The position numbers and the translations under genes were made by a program. This document shows, in pieces, positions 55,411 to 63,124 of a DNA stretch of 64,000 nucleotides. How positions within the stretch are numbered: the first letter of the stretch is position 1; every line of letters starts with the position of its first letter. Below the pieces are notes generated by a model. The model was not told where the DNA came from. It ran no database searches and saw only the letters and a list, made by a program, of their open reading frames with translations. The stretch is from Lachnospiraceae bacterium (lineage in GTDB: Bacteria; Bacillota; Clostridia; Lachnospirales; Lachnospiraceae), in the NCBI GenBank assembly GCA_017621815.1, contig JAGASK010000049.1, forward strand, positions 62,001 to 126,000. The letters are read 5' to 3'.

Positions 55411-55551
55411 ATGGAAAATTTTATGAAGAAACACCCTGTTTTAGAAGATTCTTTAGACACTATTTTAAACCTTTTAGCAGGGAGTTTTGCATTAGTTGCT
55501 ATTCTTATTGTATGGGTAAAAGAGGTTATTGCAAAGAGAAAAGACAAATAG
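55411..55551 (+). CDS. 46-residue single-span membrane peptide
   Basis: ATG 55411 is preceded by a perfect AGGAGG, 5-7 nt upstream, and by a promoter. The product MENFMKKHPVLEDSLDTILN continues as LLAGSFALVAILIVWVKEVI then AKRKDK. It has an acidic/neutral N-terminus, one membrane helix (about 20-38) and a basic C-terminus, so it should insert in the membrane. I recognise no family. Small membrane toxins or regulators look like this, but no antitoxin RNA is visible. The strong expression signals are the main evidence that it is real. Confidence 0.6.
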   Translation: MENFMKKHPVLEDSLDTILNLLAGSFALVAILIVWVKEVIAKRKDK

Positions 55552-55572
55552 CAATGGGAAGTTGTCAACTCA

Positions 55573-55728
55573 TTATATTAGAATCTCACGCTTCATAATT
55601 TTTAATTGAAATTCCTCAAATGAGTTAGCAACTATTTTATATTCTTCAAACTCTGGTTCGCCCCCATGAACGACAGAACCATTCTCTATAGAAATGGCAT
55701 AATAAGAGTATCCGTCTTTAACAGACAT
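55573..55728 (-). pseudogene. C-terminal fragment of a SUKH (SMI1/KNR4)-like immunity protein
   Basis: On the minus strand 51 codons from ATG 55728 read MSVKDGYSYYAISIENGSVV, then EFEEYKIVANSFEEFQLKIM. GYxYYAI plus a late VANSFEEF is the normal C-terminal half of SUKH-superfamily proteins, which are immunity proteins against nuclease and other polymorphic toxins. The N-terminal half is missing. The frame is in phase with, and directly after, the TAG ending the 107-residue frame upstream (55750), so the fragment may have been fused or cut by recombination. Family assignment is by pattern recognition. Confidence 0.5.
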
Positions 55729-55749
55729 AATGATAGGGAGATGGTTATT

Positions 55750-56073
55750 CTAAAACTTTTTTATTTCAGTTTCCCACTCGATGTCGTTCTCAGCACTTTC
55801 AAGGCTGATTATCTCCCATTCATTCCATCGAAATGAATCCTCTATCTGCATATCGAAATTATTTTTACACAAGAACCATGTCGTTTCGTCATCATTTATC
55901 ATGCTTTTCACTGTGCTGATGAAATCCAACCTTGCTCTTTCATGCAGGTTAAAAACTTTTCCAATCTCTCTACCTCCCTTTGCGAAGCAAACATGCCAAT
56001 TCCGATTTTTCGCTCTCTGCAACTTCCCGACAAATGGGAATTGATAGAACTTAATATTTGTTATGCTCTTCAC
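55750..56073 (-). CDS. Uncharacterised 107-residue protein, possibly chimeric or frameshifted
   Basis: Function unknown. Residues about 18-25 (KLQRAKNR) are encoded by the 41-bp repeat. The remainder (FISTVKSMINDDETTWFLCK, FRWNEWEIISLESAENDIEW) is acidic and compact. A second reading is suspicious: GGGAGG (minus strand 55978-55973) lies 8 nt before TTG 55964, giving LEKFLTCMKEQGWISS before a TGA after 18 codons. If that was the original start, the gene is frameshifted and this frame is a composite. Its 5' end overlaps the next gene by 23 nt. Confidence 0.4.
   Translation of the reverse strand: MKSITNIKFYQFPFVGKLQRAKNRNWHVCFAKGGREIGKVFNLHERARLDFISTVKSMINDDETTWFLCKNNFDMQIEDSFRWNEWEIISLESAENDIEWETEIKKF
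56000..56040. repeat. 41-bp immunity-array repeat, copy 1
   Basis: Identical over 41 bp to 57252-57292. Begins TTCCGATTTTTCGCTCTCTG and ends ACAAATGGGAA on the plus strand. On the minus strand it reads through LQRAKNR in the 107-residue frame. Confidence 0.9.
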
Positions 56074-56677
56074 GAATATGAATAGGGCACTGAAAGCTTT
56101 GCATACACGCTAAAATGATATTGATTTGTTTTTCATTCATATTATGACAACTAAATCTCAATATCTGATGCTCTCTTTGTACTTCTGTTTCACGACCATA
56201 TTCAAAAATCCAAAAGTGTGTATCAGTCCAATATTCTGCCTGCTCCAAACAGTCAAAACGCCAGCTCTCTCCATTTCCCTTCACATCGGTATTTTGCTGC
56301 CAGCCAGAAAACTGTTCTTTGATTTTTTTGAGTATTTCTTCAAGGGGAAGTGCTTCCAAGGCCTTTAATTTCCCTCTTCCAAAACGGTATTTTTCAAATA
56401 CTGTCTTGTCATCTAAAACAACACCCGGTTTATATTTCCAAAAGATAAGATCAACTTCGTTGATAGGAGGATATTCACCATTAAACATTAAATAGGCAGT
56501 TTCGTCTAATGAATTGTGCGACCAATATTCACAGCATAACATTTGTAAGTCCTCTGCGTTCCAGTCTATGCCGGTCAGTTTTCGCATTTCTTCCGTTTGT
56601 TCATTGGTAGGCAAATCATAATAATCTGCAATTCTATTAATTAGTTTTTTAACTTGCTCTAAATTTTTTTCTTCCAT
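56051..56677 (-). CDS. Uncharacterised 208-residue acidic protein (putative immunity type)
   Basis: I recognise no family. The protein has no signal or membrane segment and is acidic, Trp/Tyr rich: KLINRIADYYDLPTNEQTEE, GIDWNAEDLQMLCCEYWSHN, LDETAYLMFNGEYPPINEVD, LIFWKYKPGVVLDDKTVFEK, WTDTHFWIFEYGRETEVQRE. ATG 56677 was chosen because AGGGAG lies 8 nt before it; the TTG at 56695 precedes the site. It belongs to a row of similar-sized soluble unknowns on the minus strand, including a SUKH-like fragment, which suggests a toxin-immunity role (inference). No toxin gene is adjacent. Confidence 0.7.
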   Translation of the reverse strand: MEEKNLEQVKKLINRIADYYDLPTNEQTEEMRKLTGIDWNAEDLQMLCCEYWSHNSLDETAYLMFNGEYPPINEVDLIFWKYKPGVVLDDKTVFEKYRFGRGKLKALEALPLEEILKKIKEQFSGWQQNTDVKGNGESWRFDCLEQAEYWTDTHFWIFEYGRETEVQREHQILRFSCHNMNEKQINIILACMQSFQCPIHIREEHNKY

Positions 56678-56704
56678 AAATAATTCTCCCTGCAAATTCC
56701 GAAT

Positions 56705-57229
56705 TTACATGACATGTAACTCGCGAAAAACTAAGGTAACATCATTTTCGTTTACTTTTATAATCCAAAACAACGCTGTTAAATCACTTCGCTCTCCGTT
56801 AAGAGGTACACCATCAAAAAGTACTTCGCCAATTATATTTTTATAATCTAATTTTGTAACTCCCCATGTTTTAGCCATATTATCTGATATGTCGTAATCG
56901 AAAAACACTATGGATGATTCAATATCTTCCAACAATCTGTCTTTGTCTGGAGCATTCAGAATAGAAGTCACTTTATAGTCAACAGGACAATCAGCTCCAT
57001 ACTCTCGTTTCATGTCTTCTTTTGTGAACCACGGTAGGCCATATGTAAAAACAGCTGCTTCCAATTTTTCGGGTGTCCATACCCATAGTTCTCCATCTAC
57101 TGTTTGCGTATTATCATACAAAATCAAATCCAGTGCTTCTGCATATTTTTCTTGTGCTAAAAGCTCAATCCAATCGATAATTAGATTTTTTGTTTTCTCT
57201 TTGCCGATACTTATAGAAATAGTTTTCAA
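56705..57229 (-). CDS. Uncharacterised 174-residue acidic protein (putative immunity type)
   Basis: Function unknown. From TTG 57229 it reads LKTISISIGKEKTKNLIIDW, then ELLAQEKYAEALDLILYD, LWVWTPEKLEAAVFTYGLPW, DRLLEDIESSIVFFDYDISD and ends in FRELHVM. GGAGG (57244-57240, minus) lies 10 nt before the TTG. An open frame from 57274 adds MQRAKNRKFDGGLII, but those residues come from the 41-bp repeat and include the ribosome site, so they are probably untranslated. AT-rich (17 G+C in the line from 56821), unlike the trp operon (28 in the line from 58681). Confidence 0.65.
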   Translation of the reverse strand: MKTISISIGKEKTKNLIIDWIELLAQEKYAEALDLILYDNTQTVDGELWVWTPEKLEAAVFTYGLPWFTKEDMKREYGADCPVDYKVTSILNAPDKDRLLEDIESSIVFFDYDISDNMAKTWGVTKLDYKNIIGEVLFDGVPLNGERSDLTALFWIIKVNENDVTLVFRELHVM

Positions 57230-57251
57230 TATTATCAGACCTCCATCAAAT

Positions 57252-57292
57252 TTCCGATTTTTCGCTCTCTGCAACTTCCCGACAAATGGGAA
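57252..57292. repeat. 41-bp immunity-array repeat, copy 2 with perfect hairpin
   Basis: Identical to 56000-56040. In this copy the adjoining bases complete a 10-bp inverted repeat GCAACTTCCC (57271-57280) / GGGAAGTTGC (57288-57297) with a 7-nt loop. A weaker relative of the edge (GGGAAGTTG) occurs near 55556. The repeat sits between two cassettes. Confidence 0.9.
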
Positions 57293-57298
57293 GTTGCA

Positions 57299-57703
57299 TT
57301 ATTCGATTACCATATCGTAATATTCCTCTCCATCTTCTATATATGGTACAGCATAAAAGCGTTTTCCAATCAGTGTTCTTAATTTTTGAATATTTTCCAA
57401 AGCAAGTGACCCAAATTCTTGATAACAAATCGTTTCACTTGTTTCATTTAATTGTTCGTAGAAATCTGTAACAAACAAACCAAATTTATCCAGAATGCCT
57501 TCAATAGGAACTTGTGTAAGGTTTCTGGGCGATGCATCTTCTTCACCATAACAATCTGGCTCCATTTCAAAGGTAAGGGAAGTAACAAAAATATTTTCAC
57601 CTTTAGAGCCATAGGGGGATTTAGTTTTATAAATTCCGTCTTCTATTTTTTGAAAATCAAGTGTCATATACTTTTCAGGTGTATAGTTCTCAAAATTCTT
57701 CAT
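57299..57703 (-). CDS. Uncharacterised 134-residue acidic protein (putative immunity type)
   Basis: Function unknown. The soluble protein starts MKNFENYTPEKYMTLDFQKI with AGGAGG 9 nt upstream, the best ribosome site of the array. It continues TKSPYGSKGENIFVTSLTFE, GILDKFGLFVTDFYEQLNET and closes with GKRFYAVPYIEDGEEYYDMV. Small, acidic and lacking motifs, as is common for immunity proteins. It is the first gene of the minus-strand row and its 3' end abuts the hairpin of repeat copy 2, which may end or separate transcripts. Confidence 0.7.
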   Translation of the reverse strand: MKNFENYTPEKYMTLDFQKIEDGIYKTKSPYGSKGENIFVTSLTFEMEPDCYGEEDASPRNLTQVPIEGILDKFGLFVTDFYEQLNETSETICYQEFGSLALENIQKLRTLIGKRFYAVPYIEDGEEYYDMVIE

Positions 57704-57820
57704 ACTGCCTAACCTCCTACTAACTTTCGATTTGTCGCCTGTTTATCATCAACTATTTTATCACTTGTTCATTAATAGAACAACGCATTTTCTTTACTTC
57801 CACACGTTTACATATTAGTT

Positions 57821-57901
57821 CAGCCTTCCGTTGTCTTGAACGACATGGTAAAGGCGGTGTACGTCCACGCACCAGATAATTCAAAGAAAACGGAAAAACG
57901 G
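57821..57901 (+). mobile_element. C-terminal remnant of a serine recombinase (DUF4368 region)
   Basis: In the frame from 57821 the DNA encodes QPSVVLNDMVKAVYVHAPDN then SKKTEKR. This is the C-terminal segment of large serine recombinases with a DUF4368 domain (pattern LND-x-VK-x-VYVHAPDKS), as found in Tn4451-like and other clostridial elements. No upstream catalytic domain is present within the window. It marks a deleted mobile element next to the immunity array and trp operon. Assignment is by motif recognition; no att site could be defined. Confidence 0.5.
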
Positions 57902-57925
57902 CATAGCCCGCAAACTATGCCGTTT
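57896..57925 (-). terminator. trp operon terminator
   Basis: AAACGGCATAG (57896-57906) pairs perfectly with CTATGCCGTTT (57915-57925). Read on the minus strand the stem is followed by TTTTTCCGTTTTC. A second hairpin between it and trpA, AGGGCTGCCT (57955-57964) / AGGCAGTCCT (57987-57996) with an inner GCGGT/ACCGC stem, may stabilise or help end the mRNA. Confidence 0.8.
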
Positions 57926-58042
57926 CCCGAAAACATTTTTAATACTGTTTTATGAGGGCTGCCTTTCTGCGGTGATTACCGCCAGGAGGCAGTCCTTAAA
58001 GATTTATAATGGTGGAAATTTTTCCGTAAATGCTTTCCGAAA

Positions 58043-58813
58043 TTATCTTAAAGCATCTTTCATGCTTTTAACATATTCTCCTACGGGACCGGCAGCATCC
58101 TTTCCGTACCTGGCAACCAGTTTGATAATAGCGGAGCCTACAATGGCACCGTCGGAAATGCCCGCCATTTTTGCTGCCTGCTCAGGGGTGGAAATACCGA
58201 AGCCTACTGCGCAGGGAACAGAAGAATTTTCCCGTACCAGTTTTACTAAAGATGCAATATCGGTGTTGATTTCGCTGCGGACACCGGTAACACCCAGGCT
58301 GGATACAATGTAAATAAAGCCTTCCGCTTCTTTTGCAATCATGGCTATCCGGTTTGCGGAAGTAGGAGCAATCAGGGAAATAAGAGCCACATCATATCTT
58401 TTGCAGATATCACTGAATTCTTCTTTCTCTTCAAAGGGCAGGTCAGGAAGAATCAGTCCGTTTATGCCGATTTCAGCACAGGTGCTGATAAATTTTTCCG
58501 CATCATAGGAAAATACAACATTAGCATAGGTCATGAATACCATGGGAAGAGTAAGGTCTTTGCGCAGCTCCCGTACCATATCGAAAATTTTGTCCGTGGT
58601 AACACCGCCGGTTAATGCGCGGAGATTGGCGCCCTGAATTACAGGACCTTCAGCGGTGGGGTCGGAAAAAGGAATACCCAGCTCGATTAAATCAGCCCCG
58701 TTTGCCGCCATACTGCGTACAATTTTTTTGGTGGTTTCCAAATCAGGATCCCCACAGGTAATAAAAGGTATAAATGCCTTGCCCTTTGCAAAGGCTTCTT
58801 TAATTTCAGTCAT
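58043..58813 (-). CDS. trpA: Tryptophan synthase alpha subunit
   Basis: TrpA cleaves indole-3-glycerol phosphate to indole and glyceraldehyde 3-phosphate; indole is channelled to TrpB. The 256 residues show [15 protein letters not shown], the catalytic Glu in [12 protein letters not shown], the Asp region [14 protein letters not shown], and [13 protein letters not shown] with the phosphate loop [14 protein letters not shown] 58813 follows GGGAGG and overlaps the trpB stop by 8 nt, so translation is coupled. A longer open frame from 58915 lies inside trpB and was rejected. It is the last gene of the operon. Confidence 0.96.
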   Translation of the reverse strand: MTEIKEAFAKGKAFIPFITCGDPDLETTKKIVRSMAANGADLIELGIPFSDPTAEGPVIQGANLRALTGGVTTDKIFDMVRELRKDLTLPMVFMTYANVVFSYDAEKFISTCAEIGINGLILPDLPFEEKEEFSDICKRYDVALISLIAPTSANRIAMIAKEAEGFIYIVSSLGVTGVRSEINTDIASLVKLVRENSSVPCAVGFGISTPEQAAKMAGISDGAIVGSAIIKLVARYGKDAAGPVGEYVKSMKDALR

Positions 58814-59996
58814 GGATATCCTCCCCTCTGTAACGTGCAATCGCAGCACAATCCTTATCGCCCCGTCCGGAAATGGTAATGACCATAATCTTATCTTTGG
58901 AATACTGGGGTGCAATTTTTATTGCATGAGCAACAGCGTGGGCGCTTTCAATAGCGGGTATAATGCCCTCTGTCCGTGAAAGATACTCAAAAGCGTTTAC
59001 AGCTTCTTCGTCAGTAACGGGAACATACTGTGCACGTCCCGTATCATGGAGCCATGCGTGTTCCGGTCCGATACCGGGATAATCAAGGCCTGCCGAAATG
59101 GAGTAAACAGGAGCAATCTGACCGTATTTATCCTGGCAGAAATAGGACTTCATGCCGTGGAAAATACCCACACGCCCGGTAGCTATGGTAGCTGCGGTTT
59201 CAAAGGTGTCAATTCCCCTGCCGGCGGCCTCGCAGCCGATGAGCTGCACATCCTTATCCTCAATGAAGTGGTAGAAGGTTCCCATAGCGTTACTGCCGCC
59301 GCCTACACAGGCCATTACCACATCAGGAAGCCGTCCTTCCTTTTCAAGTATCTGTTGTTTGATTTCCCTGGAAATAACAGCCTGAAAATCTCTTACAATA
59401 GTGGGGAAAGGGTGAGGTCCCATAACGGAACCAAGGCAATAATGAGTATCATCAATTCTGCTTGTCCATTCTCTCATGGCTTCGGAAACGGCATCTTTTA
59501 AGGTTGCGGTTCCGGTTTTAACGGGAATAACTTCTGAACCCAGAAGTTTCATCCTGTAAACATTGAGAGCCTGACGTTTCGTATCCTCTTCTCCCATGAA
59601 AACCACACATTCCATACCCAGCAGTGCTGCTGCGGTAGCGGTAGCCACACCGTGCTGGCCGGCACCTGTTTCAGCAATCAGCCTGGTCTTGCCCATTTTT
59701 TTGGCAAGCAGGGCCTGCCCTAAGACATTGTTGATTTTGTGGGAACCGGTGTGATTCAAATCTTCACGCTTTAAATATATTTTGGCCCCGCCCAAATCCT
59801 TTGTTAATTTTTCCGCATAATATAAACGGCTGGGACGTCCTGCATATTCATTAAATAAAGTTGTAAGCTCTTTGTTAAATTCAGGGTCATCCTTGTAATG
59901 GTTATAAGCTTCTTCCAATTCAATAACGGCATTCATCAGTGTTTCGGGAATGTATTGGCCGCCATGGGTTCCGAAGCGTCCTTTTGACTGTGACAT
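58806..59996 (-). CDS. trpB: Tryptophan synthase beta subunit
   Basis: The PLP enzyme condenses indole with serine to tryptophan. At 396 residues it is the standard TrpB1 type. Landmarks: [17 protein letters not shown], the PLP lysine in HTGSHKINN, the catalytic Glu region [20 protein letters not shown], the glycine-rich phosphate loop [13 protein letters not shown], and [11 protein letters not shown] at the C-terminus. It is encoded 26 nt after trpF and overlaps trpA. Confidence 0.97.
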   Translation of the reverse strand: MSQSKGRFGTHGGQYIPETLMNAVIELEEAYNHYKDDPEFNKELTTLFNEYAGRPSRLYYAEKLTKDLGGAKIYLKREDLNHTGSHKINNVLGQALLAKKMGKTRLIAETGAGQHGVATATAAALLGMECVVFMGEEDTKRQALNVYRMKLLGSEVIPVKTGTATLKDAVSEAMREWTSRIDDTHYCLGSVMGPHPFPTIVRDFQAVISREIKQQILEKEGRLPDVVMACVGGGSNAMGTFYHFIEDKDVQLIGCEAAGRGIDTFETAATIATGRVGIFHGMKSYFCQDKYGQIAPVYSISAGLDYPGIGPEHAWLHDTGRAQYVPVTDEEAVNAFEYLSRTEGIIPAIESAHAVAHAIKIAPQYSKDKIMVITISGRGDKDCAAIARYRGEDIHD

Positions 59997-60022
59997 AATC
60001 TACCTCCATAAAATTTAATAAA

Positions 60023-60625
60023 CTATCGCAGCATACGGACAGTATCCGCAAATGCTTTCATTTTTTTATAATCCTTTTTCCCGTCGGTTTCCACACCGGA
60101 GCTGACATCCACTGCATATGGATGAGCCAGTTCTATGGCGTCTTTGACATTTTCAGGATTTAAACCGCCTGCCAGAAAAAAGGGTCTGTTTATATTTTGA
60201 ATCAGGGACCAGTCAAAAGATTCACCGGTTCCCAGCCCGTTATCCAGTAAAAGATAGTCGGAGGGATAACGGAGCGCTTTATTCATATCATCTGCAGTTT
60301 TGATAATAAATGCTTTAATGACAGGCTGGCAGCAGTATTTTCGCAGCTTTTTTAAATAAGCTTCATCTTCATGCCCATGCAGCTGGGCTATTTGTATGGT
60401 GTCGTTTCGCAAAAGGGAAACCACATTTTCTACAGGTTCATCTACAAAAACACCTACAGCGGGAATTGAAGGGTCAAGCAATTTCCTGAAACAGGCAGCC
60501 TGCTTTGGAGAAACATATCTTGCCCTGCCTTTTAAAAAGACAAATCCCACATAATCAGGTTTCATTTCATTTGCATAAGAAATATCATTGTCTGATTTTA
60601 AACCGCAGATTTTTATTTTTGTCAT
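60023..60625 (-). CDS. trpF: Phosphoribosylanthranilate isomerase
   Basis: TrpF is a small TIM barrel that isomerises PRA to CdRP. The 200-residue protein has KICGLKSDNDISYANEMKPD (catalytic Cys), VGVFVDEPVENV, IAQLHGHEDEAYLK, LLLDNGLGTGESFDWSLI (catalytic Asp), FFLAGGLNPENVKDA and the final VDVSSGVETDGKKDYKKM. It lies between trpC and trpB as a separate gene, not fused to trpC as in enterobacteria. Confidence 0.96.
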   Translation of the reverse strand: MTKIKICGLKSDNDISYANEMKPDYVGFVFLKGRARYVSPKQAACFRKLLDPSIPAVGVFVDEPVENVVSLLRNDTIQIAQLHGHEDEAYLKKLRKYCCQPVIKAFIIKTADDMNKALRYPSDYLLLDNGLGTGESFDWSLIQNINRPFFLAGGLNPENVKDAIELAHPYAVDVSSGVETDGKKDYKKMKAFADTVRMLR

Positions 60626-60664
60626 GGCACATGCTCCTTATATTAAGAGTCTTGTAAGGAAAGT

Positions 60665-61453
60665 TTAACATGCTCCCCGCAGCGCATCCAGCATTGCTTT
60701 TTTGTTTTCAGCCCTCATCAGGGTTTCGCCGATAAGAACGGCGTTGACATGGGCTTCCTTAAGAACATCAATGTCTTCGGCAGTGCGGATACCGCTTTCT
60801 GCTACAAAGAGAACGGATTCCGGTACCAGTTTGCGCAGATTTTCGGAATTGTGAACATCTACCGTAAAATCTTTCAGGTTCCGGTTGTTTACACCGATAA
60901 TACGGGCACCTGCGCGGACGGCAGAAGCAATCTCTTCCTCATCATGAGCTTCTACCAATGCGGACAGTCCCAGGGTATCGCAGATTTCTATATAGTGTTT
61001 CACCGTTTCCTCAGGTAATAGGGAACAAATTAAAAGCACTGCACTTGCGCCTAAAAGCTTTGCTTCATAAATCATGTATTCGTCCACGGTGAAATCCTTA
61101 CGGATGCAGGGAATGGAAACAGCTTCTGTAATTTCCTTCAGATATTCGTTGCAGCCAAGAAACCATTTCGGTTCTGTCAGTACGGAAATGCAGGATGCGC
61201 CTGCTGCTTCATATTCCTTAGCAATGGAAAGGTAAGGAAAATCTTCTGCAATAATTCCCTTGGAGGGGGATGCTTTTTTGCATTCGCAGATAAAGCTGAT
61301 ATCACTGCTTTGAAGAGCTTTCTCAAAGGGAAAGCCTGTGCTGCAGTTCGTGGCAAGAGCCTGCTTTTTTATTTCTTCCGGGGAAAGTTTTTTCTTTGCT
61401 TCTTTTACTCTTTCCCTGGCATATTCGGCGATAGTATCCAAGATTGTTGTCAT
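60665..61453 (-). CDS. trpC: Indole-3-glycerol phosphate synthase
   Basis: TrpC closes the indole ring of CdRP with loss of CO2. The 262 residues contain ICECKKASPSKGIIAEDFPY (catalytic Lys and Glu region), ISVLTEPKWFLG, IPCIRKDFTVDEYMIYEAKL with catalytic Lys, VEAHDEEEIASAVRAGARII, GVNNRNLKDFTVD and ESGIRTAEDIDVL. Stand-alone TrpC length. It follows trpD by 39 nt. Confidence 0.96.
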   Translation of the reverse strand: MTTILDTIAEYARERVKEAKKKLSPEEIKKQALATNCSTGFPFEKALQSSDISFICECKKASPSKGIIAEDFPYLSIAKEYEAAGASCISVLTEPKWFLGCNEYLKEITEAVSIPCIRKDFTVDEYMIYEAKLLGASAVLLICSLLPEETVKHYIEICDTLGLSALVEAHDEEEIASAVRAGARIIGVNNRNLKDFTVDVHNSENLRKLVPESVLFVAESGIRTAEDIDVLKEAHVNAVLIGETLMRAENKKAMLDALRGAC

Positions 61454-61492
61454 AACTTATTATCTGACCTTTCTGGCGGTTTTAACAGTAAT

Positions 61493-62509
61493 TTATGAAT
61501 TACTTTCTTTTATAAATGCTTCCAATACTGCAAGGGCAGCACCGTTGTCAATCAGTTTTCCGGCAAGAATAATACCGTCTGCAAGGCTTTCGGCTTTTCC
61601 TCCGATATAAAGAGCAGCACCGGCATTTAAAAGAACAGCATTTCTCTTAGGTCCTTTTTCTCCTTTTAAGATGGAAAGAGTAATAGCGGCATTTTCTTCC
61701 GGTGTTCCTCCTGCAAGGTCTTCCTTTTTGCAGGTGGTAAATCCGAACTCTTCAGGGGTTATAGTATAGGTTTTGTATTCGCCCTGATTCAGTTCGCAGA
61801 TAAGAGTAGGAGAGCTTGCTGAAATTTCATCCAGCTTATCCAATCCATAAACTACCATGCCTCTTTTTACACCGAGACTGGTAAGTACCCTTGCAAGGGG
61901 TTCCACCAGGGATTCGTCATAGACTCCCAGCAGCTGCATATCAGGAGAAGCGGGATTGGTAAGAGGCCCCAGAATATTGAATACAGTGCGGATACCCAGC
62001 TCTTTACGAATAGGGCCTACATATTTCATGGAGGTGTGGTATTTCTGTGCAAAGAAGAAACAGATACCTGCTTTTTCAAGCAATTCAACGCATTTTTCAG
62101 GGGATAAGTCGATATTTACTCCAAGGGCTTCCAGACAGTCTGCAGTACCGCATTTGGAGGAAGCGGCACGGTTGCCGTGCTTTGCTACTTTTACGCCTCC
62201 GGCAGCAATAACGAGAGCTGAAGTGGTGGAAATATTAAAGCTTTGAGCGTTGTCTCCGCCGGTTCCTACGATTTCAAGGACACTCATGTTGTGGGTTACC
62301 TTCATGGAATGAGCTCTCATGGCAGCAGCGCAGCCCGCTATTTCATCGGTAGTTTCCGCCTTAGTGCTTTTGGTGGATAAGGCTGCCAGAAAAGCTGCAT
62401 TCTGGGTGGGTGAGGTTTCTCCGCTCATGATTTCATTCATAACGGCATAGGCCTCGTCATAAGTTAAGTCCTGTTTGTCAACGATTTTTACAATGGCTTC
62501 TTTAATCAT
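61493..62509 (-). CDS. trpD: Anthranilate phosphoribosyltransferase
   Basis: TrpD joins anthranilate with PRPP. The 338-residue protein shows the PRPP loop [71 protein letters not shown] and [16 protein letters not shown]. It is separate from trpG, so the amidotransferase is not fused here. The 39-nt gaps on either side have ribosome sites and no terminators. Confidence 0.97.
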   Translation of the reverse strand: MIKEAIVKIVDKQDLTYDEAYAVMNEIMSGETSPTQNAAFLAALSTKSTKAETTDEIAGCAAAMRAHSMKVTHNMSVLEIVGTGGDNAQSFNISTTSALVIAAGGVKVAKHGNRAASSKCGTADCLEALGVNIDLSPEKCVELLEKAGICFFFAQKYHTSMKYVGPIRKELGIRTVFNILGPLTNPASPDMQLLGVYDESLVEPLARVLTSLGVKRGMVVYGLDKLDEISASSPTLICELNQGEYKTYTITPEEFGFTTCKKEDLAGGTPEENAAITLSILKGEKGPKRNAVLLNAGAALYIGGKAESLADGIILAGKLIDNGAALAVLEAFIKESNS

Positions 62510-62548
62510 AATTTTCTGATTCCTTTCTTTATTTGATGGTTTTTATTG

Positions 62549-63124
62549 TTAAGGGCGGCAGATGCCGAGAAAATTCTTTAACATGGTTTTTCCGTCCGGT
62601 GTAAGAATGGATTCGGGATGAAACTGGAGTCCGTAAACCGGATAGGTTTTATGCTGCACCGCCATGATTTCACCGTCCTGGGTTCTTGCTGTTACGGTAA
62701 GGCAGTCAGGAAGAGTTTCTTCCAAAGCGGCGAGAGAGTGATATCTGGCTACAGGAGCCGTTTCCGGACAGTCTTTGAAAACAGGGCAGTTTAAGTCCAG
62801 CTTTGTAAGGGACTGTTTTCCGTGCATCAGTTCTTTGGCATAGGAAACAGTGGCTCCGTAGGCCCTGCAGATTGCCTGATGACCCAGGCAGACCCCCAGG
62901 ATGGGAATTTTACCGCCCAGCTCCTTTACCACATCAATGCAGATGCCCGCATCCTCAGGTCTTCCGGGACCGGGAGAAATAATGATGGTCTCGGGTTTCA
63001 TTTCTTCTATTTCTTTTACAGTAGAAACATCATTTCTGATAACCTGTATGTCGGGATTAATAGATCCGATAAGCTGAAACAGGTTGTAGGAAAAGCTGTC
63101 ATAGTTATCAATTAACAGAATCAT
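62549..63124 (-). CDS. trpG: Anthranilate synthase glutamine amidotransferase subunit
   Basis: TrpG (possibly shared with folate synthesis as PabA) supplies ammonia to TrpE. The 191-residue class I amidotransferase begins MILLIDNYDSFSYNLFQLIG and has SPGPGRPEDAG, the nucleophile in ILGVCLGHQAICRAYGA, VARYHSLAALEE and the His-Glu of YGLQFHPESIL. ATG 63124 overlaps the trpE TGA (ATGA, 4 nt), which couples their translation; a longer open frame to 63184 runs into trpE and was not used. Confidence 0.96.
   Translation of the reverse strand: MILLIDNYDSFSYNLFQLIGSINPDIQVIRNDVSTVKEIEEMKPETIIISPGPGRPEDAGICIDVVKELGGKIPILGVCLGHQAICRAYGATVSYAKELMHGKQSLTKLDLNCPVFKDCPETAPVARYHSLAALEETLPDCLTVTARTQDGEIMAVQHKTYPVYGLQFHPESILTPDGKTMLKNFLGICRP

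Noticed and set aside
56000-57292. CRISPR array from the 41-bp repeats
   Set aside because: Only two copies about 1.25 kb apart with genes between; no regular spacers and no cas genes.
57896-57996. Riboswitch or att site beside the recombinase remnant
   Set aside because: The hairpins are explained by the trp operon terminator; no duplicated core sequence was found to define att ends.
58656-59501. Plus-strand frames opposite trpA/trpB
   Set aside because: Antisense shadows; trpA and trpB motifs are complete on the minus strand.
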